Positions 12,135 to 22,093 of a stretch of DNA of 64,000 nucleotides are shown here, in pieces. The stretch comes from Tetmemena sp. SeJ-2015. Its lineage: Eukaryota > Ciliophora > Spirotrichea > Sporadotrichida > Oxytrichidae. The position numbers and the translations under genes are program-made. Location: contig JAJKFJ010020708.1 of assembly GCA_027382625.1 (NCBI GenBank), positions 1 through 64,000 of the forward strand, in the 5' to 3' direction. The first letter of the stretch is position 1. Every line of letters starts with the position of its first letter. The notes beneath the pieces are model-generated. The model had not been told where the DNA came from. It did not search any database and worked only from the letters and a program-made list of their open reading frames with translations.

Positions 12135-12391
12135 TGAAATTCGCTAAAATTAAGCTGGAATAAATTAATAAATTTAAAATTTATTTTCATAACTTTTCTT
12201 GCTTATTTTTTTATTTAAACCTCTCAATTCCAGAAATATAAATTTAATAATCTAATTTTATGAACTTTTATAATTGAATAACATTTCTGAGAAATTTTAG
12301 TTTTTTCCAACTACTTTAAATATTCGGCGCTTTATGATATCAGTTTCATAAAAGTTAAAATAATTAATACTTATTATAATATAAATAAAAT

Positions 12392-14290
12392 ATGTGCTCT
12401 CTTTCAAAATATTTTCGTTTTTTAATTTACTCTTACATTGACAAAAAATTTTTTCTTCAGCTATCAATAAGTGAAAGAATATGTGTTACTCGTTCTCAGA
12501 TAATATATTCAGAAAATACTCCACAAAACTTAGTATTGCTCATACTCAAACCAAATATATATCTTTAAAATTAAAAATAAGGATTAGATTATAGAGGAGT
12601 TTGAAACAAAAATAAAAATTATAAATTTTTTAATTATATTAAGGCTCTTGAATTTGAACTTATTATAAATTAAAAATTGCTCTTTTTAGGAATAGAATTT
12701 ATTTTTTTAAATACCAAACATAATTTTGGCTTAAGCAAAATAACTCAAAAACTATATCGCAAAGTTAAAATTATTAGGCTAAGAAATATCTTTTTTAAGG
12801 ATTATTGCTTTTTTTATTATAATTTTTGTCTAAAATCTATCAATATCTGGCTATTAAAAGGAAGAATATGAGAAACCTCCTTATAATAGATAAAAATAAC
12901 TTGAATCTAAGTTTGAGATAGTTCAGATTTGAAATTCAAAGATTTTTATTGGTTTAACAACTTCAAGTATAAATTGACCAATAGCAACCTTGTCTTCTTT
13001 GCAGTAGAAATTAGGAAAATGCTGGATTTCAAAGAGTTCTTTTACTTTAGTCGTAAGGAATTTAAAACTTCAAATTTAATTACCACGGATGCAACTTTTA
13101 CAGCAATTATGAATTTAAATGCGAGACGCTCCAATTACTAGTTCATAGTTATTGCCTTGATAAGTGCATTCATAGAGACGAATCTTCAAATTCCAACTCT
13201 ACTTTTCTAAATTTAATTGTAAAAGATTCTATTGTGACAAGCAAATTTTTAGAACGTATCAATTTGAGAAAGTTAAAGTCACTATGAATGAAAAGTGTTA
13301 AATTTAGCTACGATGTGGAAATTAATCCTTTTCAAAATAGCTAAGAGTTGGTTAGAATATTAAGGTAGCTTGAAAACGTAGAAAATTAGAAACTAAAGAA
13401 AATGGCGCTTTCTTAATCTAACCTAATAATTCAGATTATTATTAAATTAGAAAGTTAAAATTCAGGACGCACACGGCCGGCACTAGGCACCGGCCTCCCT
13501 TTCCCTGAAGGCTTTCTGGTTTGGTAATCCATTGGATGGTGGGTGAGAGTGCTTAGGCAAGGGATAATGGCAGCCTAAGCCCTGGGGAAGGTAAGTTGAG
13601 CTGCTCACGGGAGAGATAATCAAAGGTGATTGGTTCCCACTCACCCTCCAATCCTTGTAGCGTGGAGACGAGATCTAGGGCAAACACTCAGGTCATGCAC
13701 GCTGGACAGCAGCCAACGCTACGAGCAGGACTTGCTCTCGCCGAAGCTACCGGAGTTTTCTCCTTTTAGGTTTTTGTGATGGTCTGCAGAAGCCGGGGAC
13801 ATCTGCTCAGAATGTGAGGTGGTGTGCCGACGTGTTTAATTCTCCTATTCGGCTCGTAGGTTTGTGTGCAGTCAGATAGTGCGTCACCAGCAATATCATT
13901 ACCAGTCCGCCATCTTATATTGCTGGCTCTTAATCCCCTTAATTATTATTAATTCATTTATAATAATTTTTCAGATTGAAGTGAACTATTTGAAGGTAGA
14001 TCAAATTATTTTAGAAATAAGGCGAGGTTCTATTTTTTATCAAGGGTCTTAGATCTACGTATACCTAGTCTCCAGGCTCAACCAGTTATAATACGTCATG
14101 AAGGTGATCACCGATTTTTAAAATGAATATTAGAAAAATAAGAATGGAACTAACTTTTTAATTGAATTATAAGGGCGTATGTTCCAATTTGAAAAGCATT
14201 TTTTCATTTAGAGCTATTATAAATACATGATGAAAGTAAAAGATACCTAAAATTAAAAAGCTATCAAAATATTTTAATAAAAAGAGTGTG
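12392..14290 (+). pseudogene. F-box/LRR-like gene A3, interrupted by insert
   Basis: The start (MCSLSKYFRFLIYSYIDKK) is the A-family module but has lost about 8 residues before SISERICVTRSQ. The body is present from about 12905 to 13427 and is nearly identical to A1 in parts (KDFYWFNNFKYKLTN). At about 13428 homology stops and a GC-rich insert begins; it resumes near 14112 with the C-terminal piece, after loss of about 130 bases of gene. The tail retains MMKVKDTQ. The gene is clearly dead. Confidence 0.7.
13428..14112. mobile_element. GC-rich, hairpin-rich insert in A3
   Basis: About 690 bases of much higher GC content replacing part of A3. The limits come from alignment with A1 and A2. Several strong stems are visible: GGCCGG/CCGGCC (13475-13480 with 13490-13495), GGGTGAG/CTCACCC (13541-13547 with 13640-13646) and, nested inside it, GCTTAGGC/GCCTAAGC (13551-13558 with 13573-13580). 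No terminal inverted repeats or clear target duplication are seen. The frame at 13864-14052 has no recognisable motif. It could be a truncated non-LTR element end or an RNA-derived insertion. Confidence 0.6.
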
Positions 14291-14848
14291 GAAATTGCTC
14301 TAATTTAATTACAACATTCTTAATTAAATTTTAAGGTTTCTAACTTCATCAAATTATTATTTTAATTAAAGAATTTCTGATTCTTAAATTTAAAATGAGA
14401 AAAATAATCTGGCATCTAAACTATTTAAATATTTTCTATTTTTGAAATAAAATTAATCTGAAAAATTAAATGATATCGCTTACTGAATTTTCCTTTTCAT
14501 TTATCGTATTATAAAGTCATTGATACTATATAGCTTTCGTTGAAATTAAATTTAAAAATGATTCTCAAAATCTCGTACTTTCTATAGCAATTTATTATTT
14601 TAGCTACAAAATCTTTTTAATAATATGATAAAAAAGTTAAGTTTCTCTAAAAAAAATTGATTTCTTTAAACCTTTTATGAGAGAACATTTAATAAATCAA
14701 TTTTTCGTATTGCATTTTTCGCTAAGTTTAAGTAGATTACATTCTATGATTTTGATTGAATTTCCGATTATTAATAATTTGATTGATTTTATTAATATCT
14801 CTGGCTCCCGTAAGCATTACGGCATCAAAACTTGTGATTTTCATTATT
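14291..14848. other. A3-TBE spacer
   Basis: AT-rich DNA without a gene. A small perfect inverted repeat, CCGTAAGCATTACGG (14808-14822), lies 26 bases before the TBE end. Confidence 0.5.
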
Positions 14849-14905
14849 AAAAACCCAAAACCCCATAATATGATAAGAAAGTGAAAATAAGTTGTGCTCA
14901 TAATG
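14849..14905. repeat. TBE left terminal inverted repeat
   Basis: A telomere-like tip followed by a sequence that, inverted, matches 60-117 and 18913-18949 and directly matches 62762-62815. It defines the left element boundary. Confidence 0.85.
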
Positions 14906-15369
14906 CTAATTTCTTATTTAATACATCTTCAATCTCTTCTCTCTACCCTAAACAGGCATTCTAAAGTTTTATAGGAAGGTGACCTGTGACCTTGACGTCT
15001 GTCTCTTATTCTCTGAATTTTACCTTGCTTCCTCTATCTCAGATAACTGAGTGTTAGGTTTCATAGGTTGTTTGATTATTACTTTGTTTACTTAACTTTT
15101 TCAAAGGTTATCTATTCTTGTCTATCTTACACATGTCTTGTTACGGATTTTATCTGCATCATCTTCACTTTTTACACTAGTAGTATTCCTTGGTTTCATA
15201 TCGCATTAATTAAAATAATTAAATATAAAAGTTCATCAAAATCATTTCAATTTTAATCAAGCTTTCCTTAACCCTAATTTTTAAAAATTCTGCTAATTAT
15301 ATCTCTCTTTGATTTAATCTTTTCTTTCTTTTATTTAAAAAAAAATCTTTATAATTATGTTTTTTTTCA

Positions 15370-15960
15370 TTTTTTTCTTTTTATCTATACTTGTCACAGT
15401 TGCTCCTGACTGGTTCAAGTTTATCTGATGTTCTCTGGCTTTGAGAGTTCTCTGTGCACTTGAAATCCTAACTCATATGTCAATTATCCATCCACTCCTC
15501 TAACGACGGTTCTGCATGAGCGAAATAGCAGTAAGTAATAAGTAAACTCTGTTGCCGCCCTCGTGCTGAGAAATATCTCTTTAGTTGTGATCTCCCATTT
15601 TAGGAAGCTGCAGAAATGGCGATGATAATCCTCCATTGATCGATATCAAGAGCACTACCTTAGCAAGATGAAGAACGTACCTAGCTCAAGTTTTTGTCCC
15701 TCGCGTCTCTCAACACTGTCAGTTCTTCACGACCAAATCCCTCTCTCTTACCGTTCTTTACAAAGGTGTAATTAGTAAAGGGCAAGATCTTTGATACAGC
15801 ATACTCTTTCTTGATTATGATTTGGTTGTCTACTTCGGCTTCTGCATCAGGCAAGGTGGGAAGTTTTAATTTATGAATCACACATCCTCCCAAGCTTAAC
15901 GAACTCTCAAGCTGGAAGTCTTGCTTTGAGATAGCTGAAACATTACTGACACCATACACT
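15370..15960 (-). pseudogene. TBE protein-kinase domain remnant
   Basis: The sequence near 15380-15600 is the decayed counterpart of the kinase segment at 63167-63412 in the third TBE, with many one-base indels. The 92-codon frame at 15681-15959 carries the region N-terminal to it (KEYAVSKILPF, then LTVLRDARDKNLS). In TBEs this domain belongs to the ~57-kDa protein, C-terminal to zinc fingers, which matches the order here on the minus strand. Confidence 0.65.
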
Positions 15961-16089
15961 AATCTTCTGATTCATGAACTCAATTCCTCTTCTTCTTTCT
16001 CCTCTTGCTTCCTCTTAGTTGAACCTTTGTCAAGGTATGTGTCCTCCACAATACTGTCAACACATCGTGCTTCCTCTTAGGCTGGCACC

Positions 16090-16340
16090 ATTCTTTAAAG
16101 TTTCTTTATCCTCAACTTACGAACTCAGCCATGTGCTTCTTCTCCATGTGTTTCTTAGGAAAGCAGAGTGAGAGAATGTCTGCTCACAAGTTGAGCAAGG
16201 ATAGCGACCGAATCCACTTTCTAATGCTTCATATAGATCTTTGGTTTGTCTGAGGGACTTCCTTGATGTGGCGCTTGAGGCTCTGAGGATATTCGAACTG
16301 TCGTTGACCATTTACTCGCATTCAAAAATGTTTTCTTTCC
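16090..16340 (-). pseudogene. TBE C2H2 zinc-finger remnant
   Basis: The minus strand encodes YPCSTCEQTFSHSAFLR, a C-x2-C half finger with the usual aromatic and leucine. The two histidines (KHMEKKH) follow after a one-base frame change. A second, weaker finger precedes it (FECE ... SLKRHIKEV). This is the N-terminal part of the TBE ~57-kDa zinc-finger/kinase protein. It is broken by frameshifts. Confidence 0.7.
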
Positions 16341-17028
16341 TCATTGAAATGCTTCTGGAAGCAGGCAAAAGAGGAGTCATCAGGTGGCAACTAGTTTAAA
16401 CGCCGCCACTGACTTTCAACTTTTGGTTTGACAATTTAAAAAAACAGTAGATCTCTTCGCTTCTGGAGGCTCAAGTTCAGAAGAGCTCTCCCTTGAACTT
16501 AGTGCACGCCAGCATTGTTTGGTGCGTCGAACATTAGTTTAGCTATGTATTTGCTTAAGGTTATTTTGTACTTGTGTTCTATAGCTTAGGTTTGAGTTGC
16601 ATCTTAAATTCAAATTTTTAATATGTATTCTTAGATTTATTATTATGTATGCTGTGCCTAGGTGCAGAGCACTCACGAGACCATCAGAGTGCAAAAGATG
16701 TCAGTTATTTGATGTTCTTCATCTTTCTTATTCATTATTAGATAGCTCCATATATTTGTCACTTTATTCTGCTATTTTCTACCTATTTAGGATCAAAACG
16801 CAGTTAATAGTGCTGCTTATTACGTGGCAACCATGTTAGTAATGCGACGTCACGGAACAGGCTTAAAGTATCTGCTTTACAAATTCATTGCCAAACCTGA
16901 TTGAACTTGCTACTAATTACAGTTTGCAGCACTTTTAGTATGCTACTAATTAAGTTCTTAAGTATAATTAGTATTAATTTTATGGATGGAGCAACCACAT
17001 ATAAAAAGGAGCTCCATCTTCACAACTT

Positions 17029-17041
17029 AGATCGGAAGAGC
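17029..17041 (+). other. Illumina-adapter core sequence
   Basis: AGATCGGAAGAGC, the 13-base core common to Illumina adapters, with three further matching bases (ACA). The reverse complement occurs at 17861-17873. Both are inside the TBE. They are most simply explained as untrimmed read ends built into the assembly. Confidence 0.75.
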
Positions 17042-17099
17042 ACAAGCCAATCTATTTCAGAACTTGTCATCCTATAGATCTCACTCTCTAACTATATGT

Positions 17100-18000
17100 G
17101 TGTATGGACATTTGTAGCTTCGTTCGGATCAGCATCAATATGAATAACTTTGATATTTCATAATGTAGAACAACGAGTACTCGAGCAGATGGTTGGAAAA
17201 ACTTGGTGATGTTTGAAGTTGATTAGAGAGTGGAAGGCGCAAGGGCAGTTGAGCGACATGGTTCCGAAAGCAAGGAAGAACCTCTACAGGTACCTCAAAT
17301 AGGAAAGGTAAGAAGCTCTCATACTATGGAGTAACAATAATCTTAATCTTAGGTTGGTTTGTTCCTTTTCCGACAATGTATGGAATAAAGATCTCGTTCC
17401 TCAAACCAATTCTTGCTGATGAGAAGAAAGCTCTTAAAACAATCGATGTCAAACACGATGGAGATCCCAAACAATCCTGAGATCTTTGCCACTAATATGT
17501 ATGACGATGGGAGATCCGGAGGTTGCTCTATTTCTTCCTAACAAGGAACAACTCTCAAACCCAAGTTGCCAGAACGAAGGTTCTTTCTTTGGGTCCTTGC
17601 TACTGTACGTGCAGATACCTCCAAAGAGATCATTGAGATGCACACAGGAAGGAGATTCTACAGTAGAAGGAGAACGACCCAAAGAAGCAAGTAATAGTTA
17701 TCAGCGACGAAGGTTTGAGCAGCTCTTGCTCTGTTATCCCTACTTCTCTAGTAAGTTTTAGAGTTTAACTTTGTAGAGAAACCTGGCACTGGCATCTTAC
17801 TTAATTGAGGAGAGAGCAAAAGGTATTCAGAGCACGGAAGCAAAAATACAAGCATCGAGGGCTCTTCCGATCTTATCACTATACAAACTTAGGGGATCGA
17901 CGGATGCACATAGACTGCGGGAGCAGTTCGAAGAATGATGTGAGTAGCATTAGGTCCATCTGGCCCCAACAGAAGAGAGAAGGAACCTCTTAAGAAATCC
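17100..18000 (+). pseudogene. TBE coding remnant, probably the 22-kDa or transposase frame
   Basis: This region is collinear with 63660-64000 in the third TBE, including the shared stretches around ACAACGAGTACTCGAGCA and the TATGGAATAAAGATCTCG region, so it is a conserved part of the element. On the plus strand, at about 17500-17860, a Gln/Arg/Lys-rich basic frame is open in the ciliate code. I cannot place DDE residues. Indels between the two copies are frequent. Which TBE protein it represents is not certain. Confidence 0.4.
17861..17873 (-). other. Illumina-adapter core, reverse orientation
   Basis: GCTCTTCCGATCT, the exact reverse complement of the 13-mer at 17029-17041. See that entry. 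Confidence 0.75.
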
Positions 18001-18199
18001 CTTCTTCCCAGATAACCAAAAGGGACTTAAGTCATTAAGTTAAGCTTAAATACTTTTCCTAAATAATTCACTCTACCTTATCTCGCACATAACTTTGTTC
18101 CCTCTTATTAAATATTTTATCTATTACAATTAAATATCTGTATCGGATAGGGCTTAATCATGCCAAGTGATAGAGCAGCAGCTCCTTATAGTGTCCCTT

Positions 18200-18885
18200 A
18201 TAAGTTCCAGTAAAACTCAATGCCGTGGAACTCTGGCGAGTACTGAAATTTAAAAACAGGAGTGTGTTCAACTAGGATTGCCTTTCTTTTCGCTTCCTTT
18301 GTTTGTGTACGCTGAGTGTTTGTCAACGGTTAGAAAGATCTCCCGTCTTGTGATCTTCTCTGAGCTTCTAAGGAAAACGACATTACTGCTTCGCTTTGAT
18401 TAGAGCTGAGGGATGAAGGACTAGCTTCTAAGCCTGAGTCTTTCGCTGATTCCTGCAGAACGCACTGAGTTATATTTATTTCTACTCGTAAAACTTCTAT
18501 TGTTATCGTGCTTCTTTTGTACAACTGCTTCTTCATGAAGGTGTTGTTGTGTGAACACAGCTTCGTCAGCAATACAAACTTCACGCTATACCTCTCACAC
18601 CTGAGCAGCTAGTACCGTTAAATATATTCAGATATGATAATAAAAATGGCTTTAGTGAAGTCTTATAACTCGCTTCACTCGATTCACAGTTTCGTACGTG
18701 TTTTGCCATTTCAACGATAGATGTTTGCTACCGAGTCTACGAGAGATCTTGAGATAAGAAACTGTCTATGGAAAGATCTTCGCGCGCTACTCAAACTGAA
18801 GTGCGCTTAGTGGCGAAGAGTTTTGAGGATCCTTTGCAAATAATTGATGTGCACATCTTTAAATCTTTAGAAGTGCGATGAGGAA
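18200..18885 (-). pseudogene. TBE coding remnant near the right end
   Basis: On the minus strand two long open pieces (about 18330-18584 and 18600-18880) read inward from the right terminus, rich in Ser, Thr and Lys. Position and direction would suit a terminal TBE gene, but I see no diagnostic motif. Confidence 0.3.
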
Positions 18886-18904
18886 CAGCTGCCACTTCTC
18901 ATTA

Positions 18905-18949
18905 AAAAAAATAATTATACACAACTTATTTTCACTTCTTATCATATTA
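18905..18949. repeat. TBE right terminal inverted repeat, tip lost
   Basis: Matches the inverse of the left repeat up to ATCATATTA. The expected TGGGGTTTTG tip is missing and unrelated AT-rich DNA follows. Confidence 0.8.
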
Positions 18950-18990
18950 GTTAAATAATTGTTAAATTATAATTTTAATTCAAACCAAAG

Positions 18991-20500
18991 ATGAGTACTG
19001 TTTCAAAATATGTTCGTTTAGTAGTTTACTCTTACATTGACTTAAAGTTTATTTTCTTCAACATCTGCAAGCTATCAAAAATAGAAAGGAAATATGTTCC
19101 TCGTTCGCACTTGATTTTTTAAGAAAATACACCTCAAAACTTAGTATTGTACAAACTTAAACGAATATAAAATATTTAAAAATTTAAAAAGATTAAATAA
19201 AAGAAAATAAGTTTATAAAATTTTCAATTAATTAAAATGATTTAGGATTATAATATTTATGATATATATACTTAGTGAAATTAGAGATTCAAGTTTAAAT
19301 CCAGAGCACATAAAATAAGAAGAATATAAGCATAATTTCAGAATTCAGCTATATTTATAATTTATTCCACATTATATTATTTCCCATCAATATTTGGAGA
19401 GAAAACAGAAAAATATGACTATTATTTTAAACCTAAATAAAATCAATAAAATCAACCTGTTTACTAATTTTCATAGAAACAGTTTGACTATATAAGACGA
19501 AATAATTATATAAATTATAACTTTTAAGAATAGAAATTTGACTACAGAGTTAAACTTTTCAAGTATGCATTTAAATTTTTTAAATATGTAAGCTTGAACT
19601 TTGACTCTAGTAATAGTAGCTACCTTCCCTATTCTCTCTCTTTAGATGCCTTGAATTAGTCTAAATATGAGATAGTTCTACAGCTGCAGTTAAGAGATTT
19701 CTCGAGGTATAACAACTTCAAGAATAAATTGACCAATAAAAATATTATCATCCTTTTTGTGGAAATCAGGGAAATATTGGATTTCAAATAATTCTTTTAT
19801 TTGTCTTATTAATGCAAAAATATCTAAAATATAAAACTTAGTTACCATGGAAATGAGTTTTACTCAATTTATAATTTTTAATGCGATACCTTGATATTAT
19901 CTGTGCATAGTTCATGTTTAGATAAGTGTATACATATAGAAGAATCTTCAAATTCCAATTCTACTTTAAAAAATTTAATTATAATAAATTCAATTGCCTC
20001 AAGCAAATTTTTAAAAAGCTTAAACTTGAGAAAGTTAAAATCGCTTAACATGGAGAATGTTAAATTTAGTTTAGAGAGAGGTTATGATCATATCTAAAAG
20101 CTGATTTATATTTTAGGGCAACTTGAAAGTGTGGAATAATTGGAACTAAGGGAAATGGCTCTTTCCTAATTTAACCTAGATTAATAAATCATAATGATAA
20201 TCAATTCTATTGTTAAAGCTAAGAATCTCAAATACTTAGAAATAAGAGAGTCTTAATTTTATTTAAAGGTGTCAAAGGTTTTAAATTTATCTTTAGCAGT
20301 CCCTTAGCTTAACAGAATTATCTTTCACTCCATGAAGCTCTAAAATGATCTTTTAAATGAAGATTTGTAAAATAAGAACAAAACTTAGTTTTCAATAGAA
20401 TTTAAAGGCCGCAAGCTCAAATTTTAAAGGCATTTGCTTGAAGAAGGATAGTAGAGTCAGTACAAATACATGATGGAGATAACAGATACTTAAACAAAAT
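18991..20500 (+). pseudogene. F-box/LRR-like gene A4
   Basis: The N-terminal module (MSTVSKYVRLVVYSYIDL; CKLSKIERKYVPRSH) is almost identical to A5. The body is open from about 19390 through 20500 in one frame, running SIFGEKTEKYDYYF, DYRVKLFKYAFKFFKY, LRKLKSLNMENVKF and the family tail KYMMEITDTQT. No TGA follows in that frame before the GC-rich inverted-repeat element, so the natural stop has been lost or displaced. N-terminal module and body are in different frames, with a TGA just after the module, so at least one lesion or unspliced segment separates them. The TBE ending 41 bases upstream has removed the AAATATTCG-type motif that sits about 70 bases before the other A genes. Confidence 0.6.
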
Positions 20501-20680
20501 AATATATCAAGATAAGTTAAAATAGATTCTCTTTTTTTAACCGTGTTTAAATAATTTAAATTGAACTTAACTTTAAAAATCTTTTTCTATTTCTTCTAAT
20601 CCCAAATTTAAATAATCAAAATAACAATAAATATCATACTTTAAATTTTTTCAAATTATAAAATAACTTATATTAAAATT

Positions 20681-21124
20681 GGGGGGCCCCTGGGTCCCGC
20701 ACCGCACGTGCGGTACCGGACCGCACATAAAATCCCCAGACCGCACATAGTCTGAAAATTTCCCCCCACCGCACGTGCGGTCCCGGACCGCACATATTTT
20801 CCCCAGACCGCACATATTTTCCCCAGACCGCACTTTTTGTCTCCACACCTAAAAAAAAAAAATCTCCAATTTTGCGTGGACACAACAAATTTCCCTCAAC
20901 CTAAAAAAAAAATATTTTCCACAATTTTTTCGCAGATTTGCAAAAATTTTCCTTTTTAAAAAAATGGGGGGGGGACGGAAGTGCACTTCTCCCCTTTTTA
21001 ATGGTAAAATAGCCCAAAAATCGTCCTAAGGGCCCGAAATGGCCAAAAATGCCAAAAAATTAAGAGTTTTTTTACCCCTTCGAAATTTCCTTGAGGGTCA
21101 ATAATTTCATGATTCAATTTTTCT
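20681..21124 (+). repeat. Left arm of inverted repeat
   Basis: Runs from the GC-rich tip through the GACCGCACAT units, two A-rich runs and a G-run at about 20966 to a TGAGGGTCAATAATTTCAT segment. All of it is found inverted at 21675-22093. Confidence 0.85.
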
Positions 21125-21141
21125 AAAAATTCACTCAAAAT

Positions 21142-21530
21142 ATGTTTCAAGTAAATAATAGTTTTTAAATAATTAAGGCAAATTTAGGCCCATACTTAAT
21201 CAGCACCAGCAAGATCTACAATATTCGCCACAGATAGAGCCTATAAGTTAAATCAGCTCTCAGTATTTATAAATATTGCAGTTATTTGACTTCCTTACAA
21301 CATAGAGAAATCTTTCCTCAAATTTATTTAATTAAGAAGAATATGGTAAGTTAATTTAAAATTAAAGATAATTTCATCTATTGCAGAATTTGCTTTCTTA
21401 CTCTGACTTTAACAAAGAGAAGATCTCGCTTATTCTATTTTATTAAAGATAGCATGCTTTATTTACGATTTTAATTTTTGCTCTTAAAATTTTTAGAAAT
21501 TTATTGCAGAGTTACTCCCACATATTTTGA
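21142..21530 (+). CDS. Possible 115-aa spacer protein with one intron
   Basis: ATG 21142 opens a frame of 68 codons that meets GTAAGT at 21346. A 41-base stretch ending TTGCAG at 21386 looks like a short ciliate intron. Joining across it gives 47 more codons and TGA at 21528-21530, with phase kept. The C-terminal part is hydrophobic (LFTILIFALKIF), perhaps a membrane segment. Caution: with TGA as the only stop, AT-rich DNA gives frames of this length fairly often, and the unspliced frame is also open. No homology is recognised. Confidence 0.3.
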
Positions 21531-21674
21531 TTATCATTTCTTAGGCTCACTATTTTGAAGAAGAATATATAGGAGTTCAAATGTGACTTAGTCATTAAAA
21601 GGAGATGGGGTCCCAAAAAATGAAAGTATTCATCAAAATTAGACTTAATAACAAAAAAATAAAGAATTTTTTAA

Positions 21675-22093
21675 AAAAATTGAAATCATGAAATTTGACC
21701 CTCAAGGAAATTTCGAAGGTCAAAAACTCTTAATTTTTTGGCATTTTTGGCCCATTTCAGCCTATATGGACGATTTTTGGGCTATTTTGACCATAAAAAG
21801 GGGAGAAGGTGCACTTCCGTCCCCCCCCCCATTTTTTCAGAATAAGGGAAAATTTTTGCAATCTGCGAAAAATTGTGGAAAATATTTTTTTTTTTAGGTT
21901 GAGGGAAAATTTGTTGTGTCCACGCAAAATTGGAGATTTTTTTTTTTTAGGTGTGGAGACAAAAAGTGCGGTTGGGGAAAATATGTGCGGTCCGGGACCG
22001 CACGTGCGGTGGGGGGAAATTTTCAGACTATGTGCGGTCTGGGGATTTTATGTGCGGTCCGGTACCGCATGTGCGGTGCGGGACCCAGGGCCC
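21675..22093 (-). repeat. Right arm of inverted repeat
   Basis: Inverted copy of 20681-21124. One GACCGCACAT spacer unit and a few homopolymer bases differ. The second palindrome near the tip reads ACCGCATGTGCGGT, one base off perfect. Confidence 0.85.

Larger units (their letters stand above)
14849..18949. mobile_element. Degenerate TBE transposon, 4.1 kb
   Basis: Bounded on the left by AAAAACCCAAAACCCC (a one-base-short telomeric repeat, 14849-14864) followed by the TBE inverted repeat, and on the right by the matching inverted repeat ending at about 18949. The right tip has lost its G4T4 repeat. The length equals that known for intact TBEs. Inside are minus-strand zinc-finger and kinase remnants (15.4-16.4 kb) and further decayed coding sequence on both strands from 17.1 to 18.9 kb. 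TBEs are known to encode a ~42-kDa transposase, a ~22-kDa protein and a ~57-kDa zinc-finger/kinase; all frames here are broken. The right end lies 41 bases before the start of A4. Confidence 0.9.
20681..22093. mobile_element. 1.4-kb inverted-repeat (foldback-type) element
   Basis: Two arms, 20681-21124 and 21675-22093, are inverted copies of each other apart from small indels, around a ~550-base AT-rich spacer. Both outer ends are GC-rich, with CTGGGTCCCGCACCGCAC shared by the two termini. Each arm holds five spaced copies of a GACCGCACAT-like unit and perfect or near-perfect palindromes such as ACCGCACGTGCGGT (20701-20714, 20768-20781, 21997-22010). I recognise no transposase. The spacer holds a possible small gene. 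The structure fits a foldback or palindromic nonautonomous transposon. Confidence 0.8.

Noticed and set aside
13475..13560. GGCCGG...CCGGCC start considered as an HDV-like ribozyme
   Set aside because: The loop of 9 bases between the strands is too short for the nested P2/P3 helices of that fold.
17449..17761. Opposed 77- and 91-codon frames inside the TBE
   Set aside because: They overlap on opposite strands in a decayed element and use the standard code by chance; neither has a motif.
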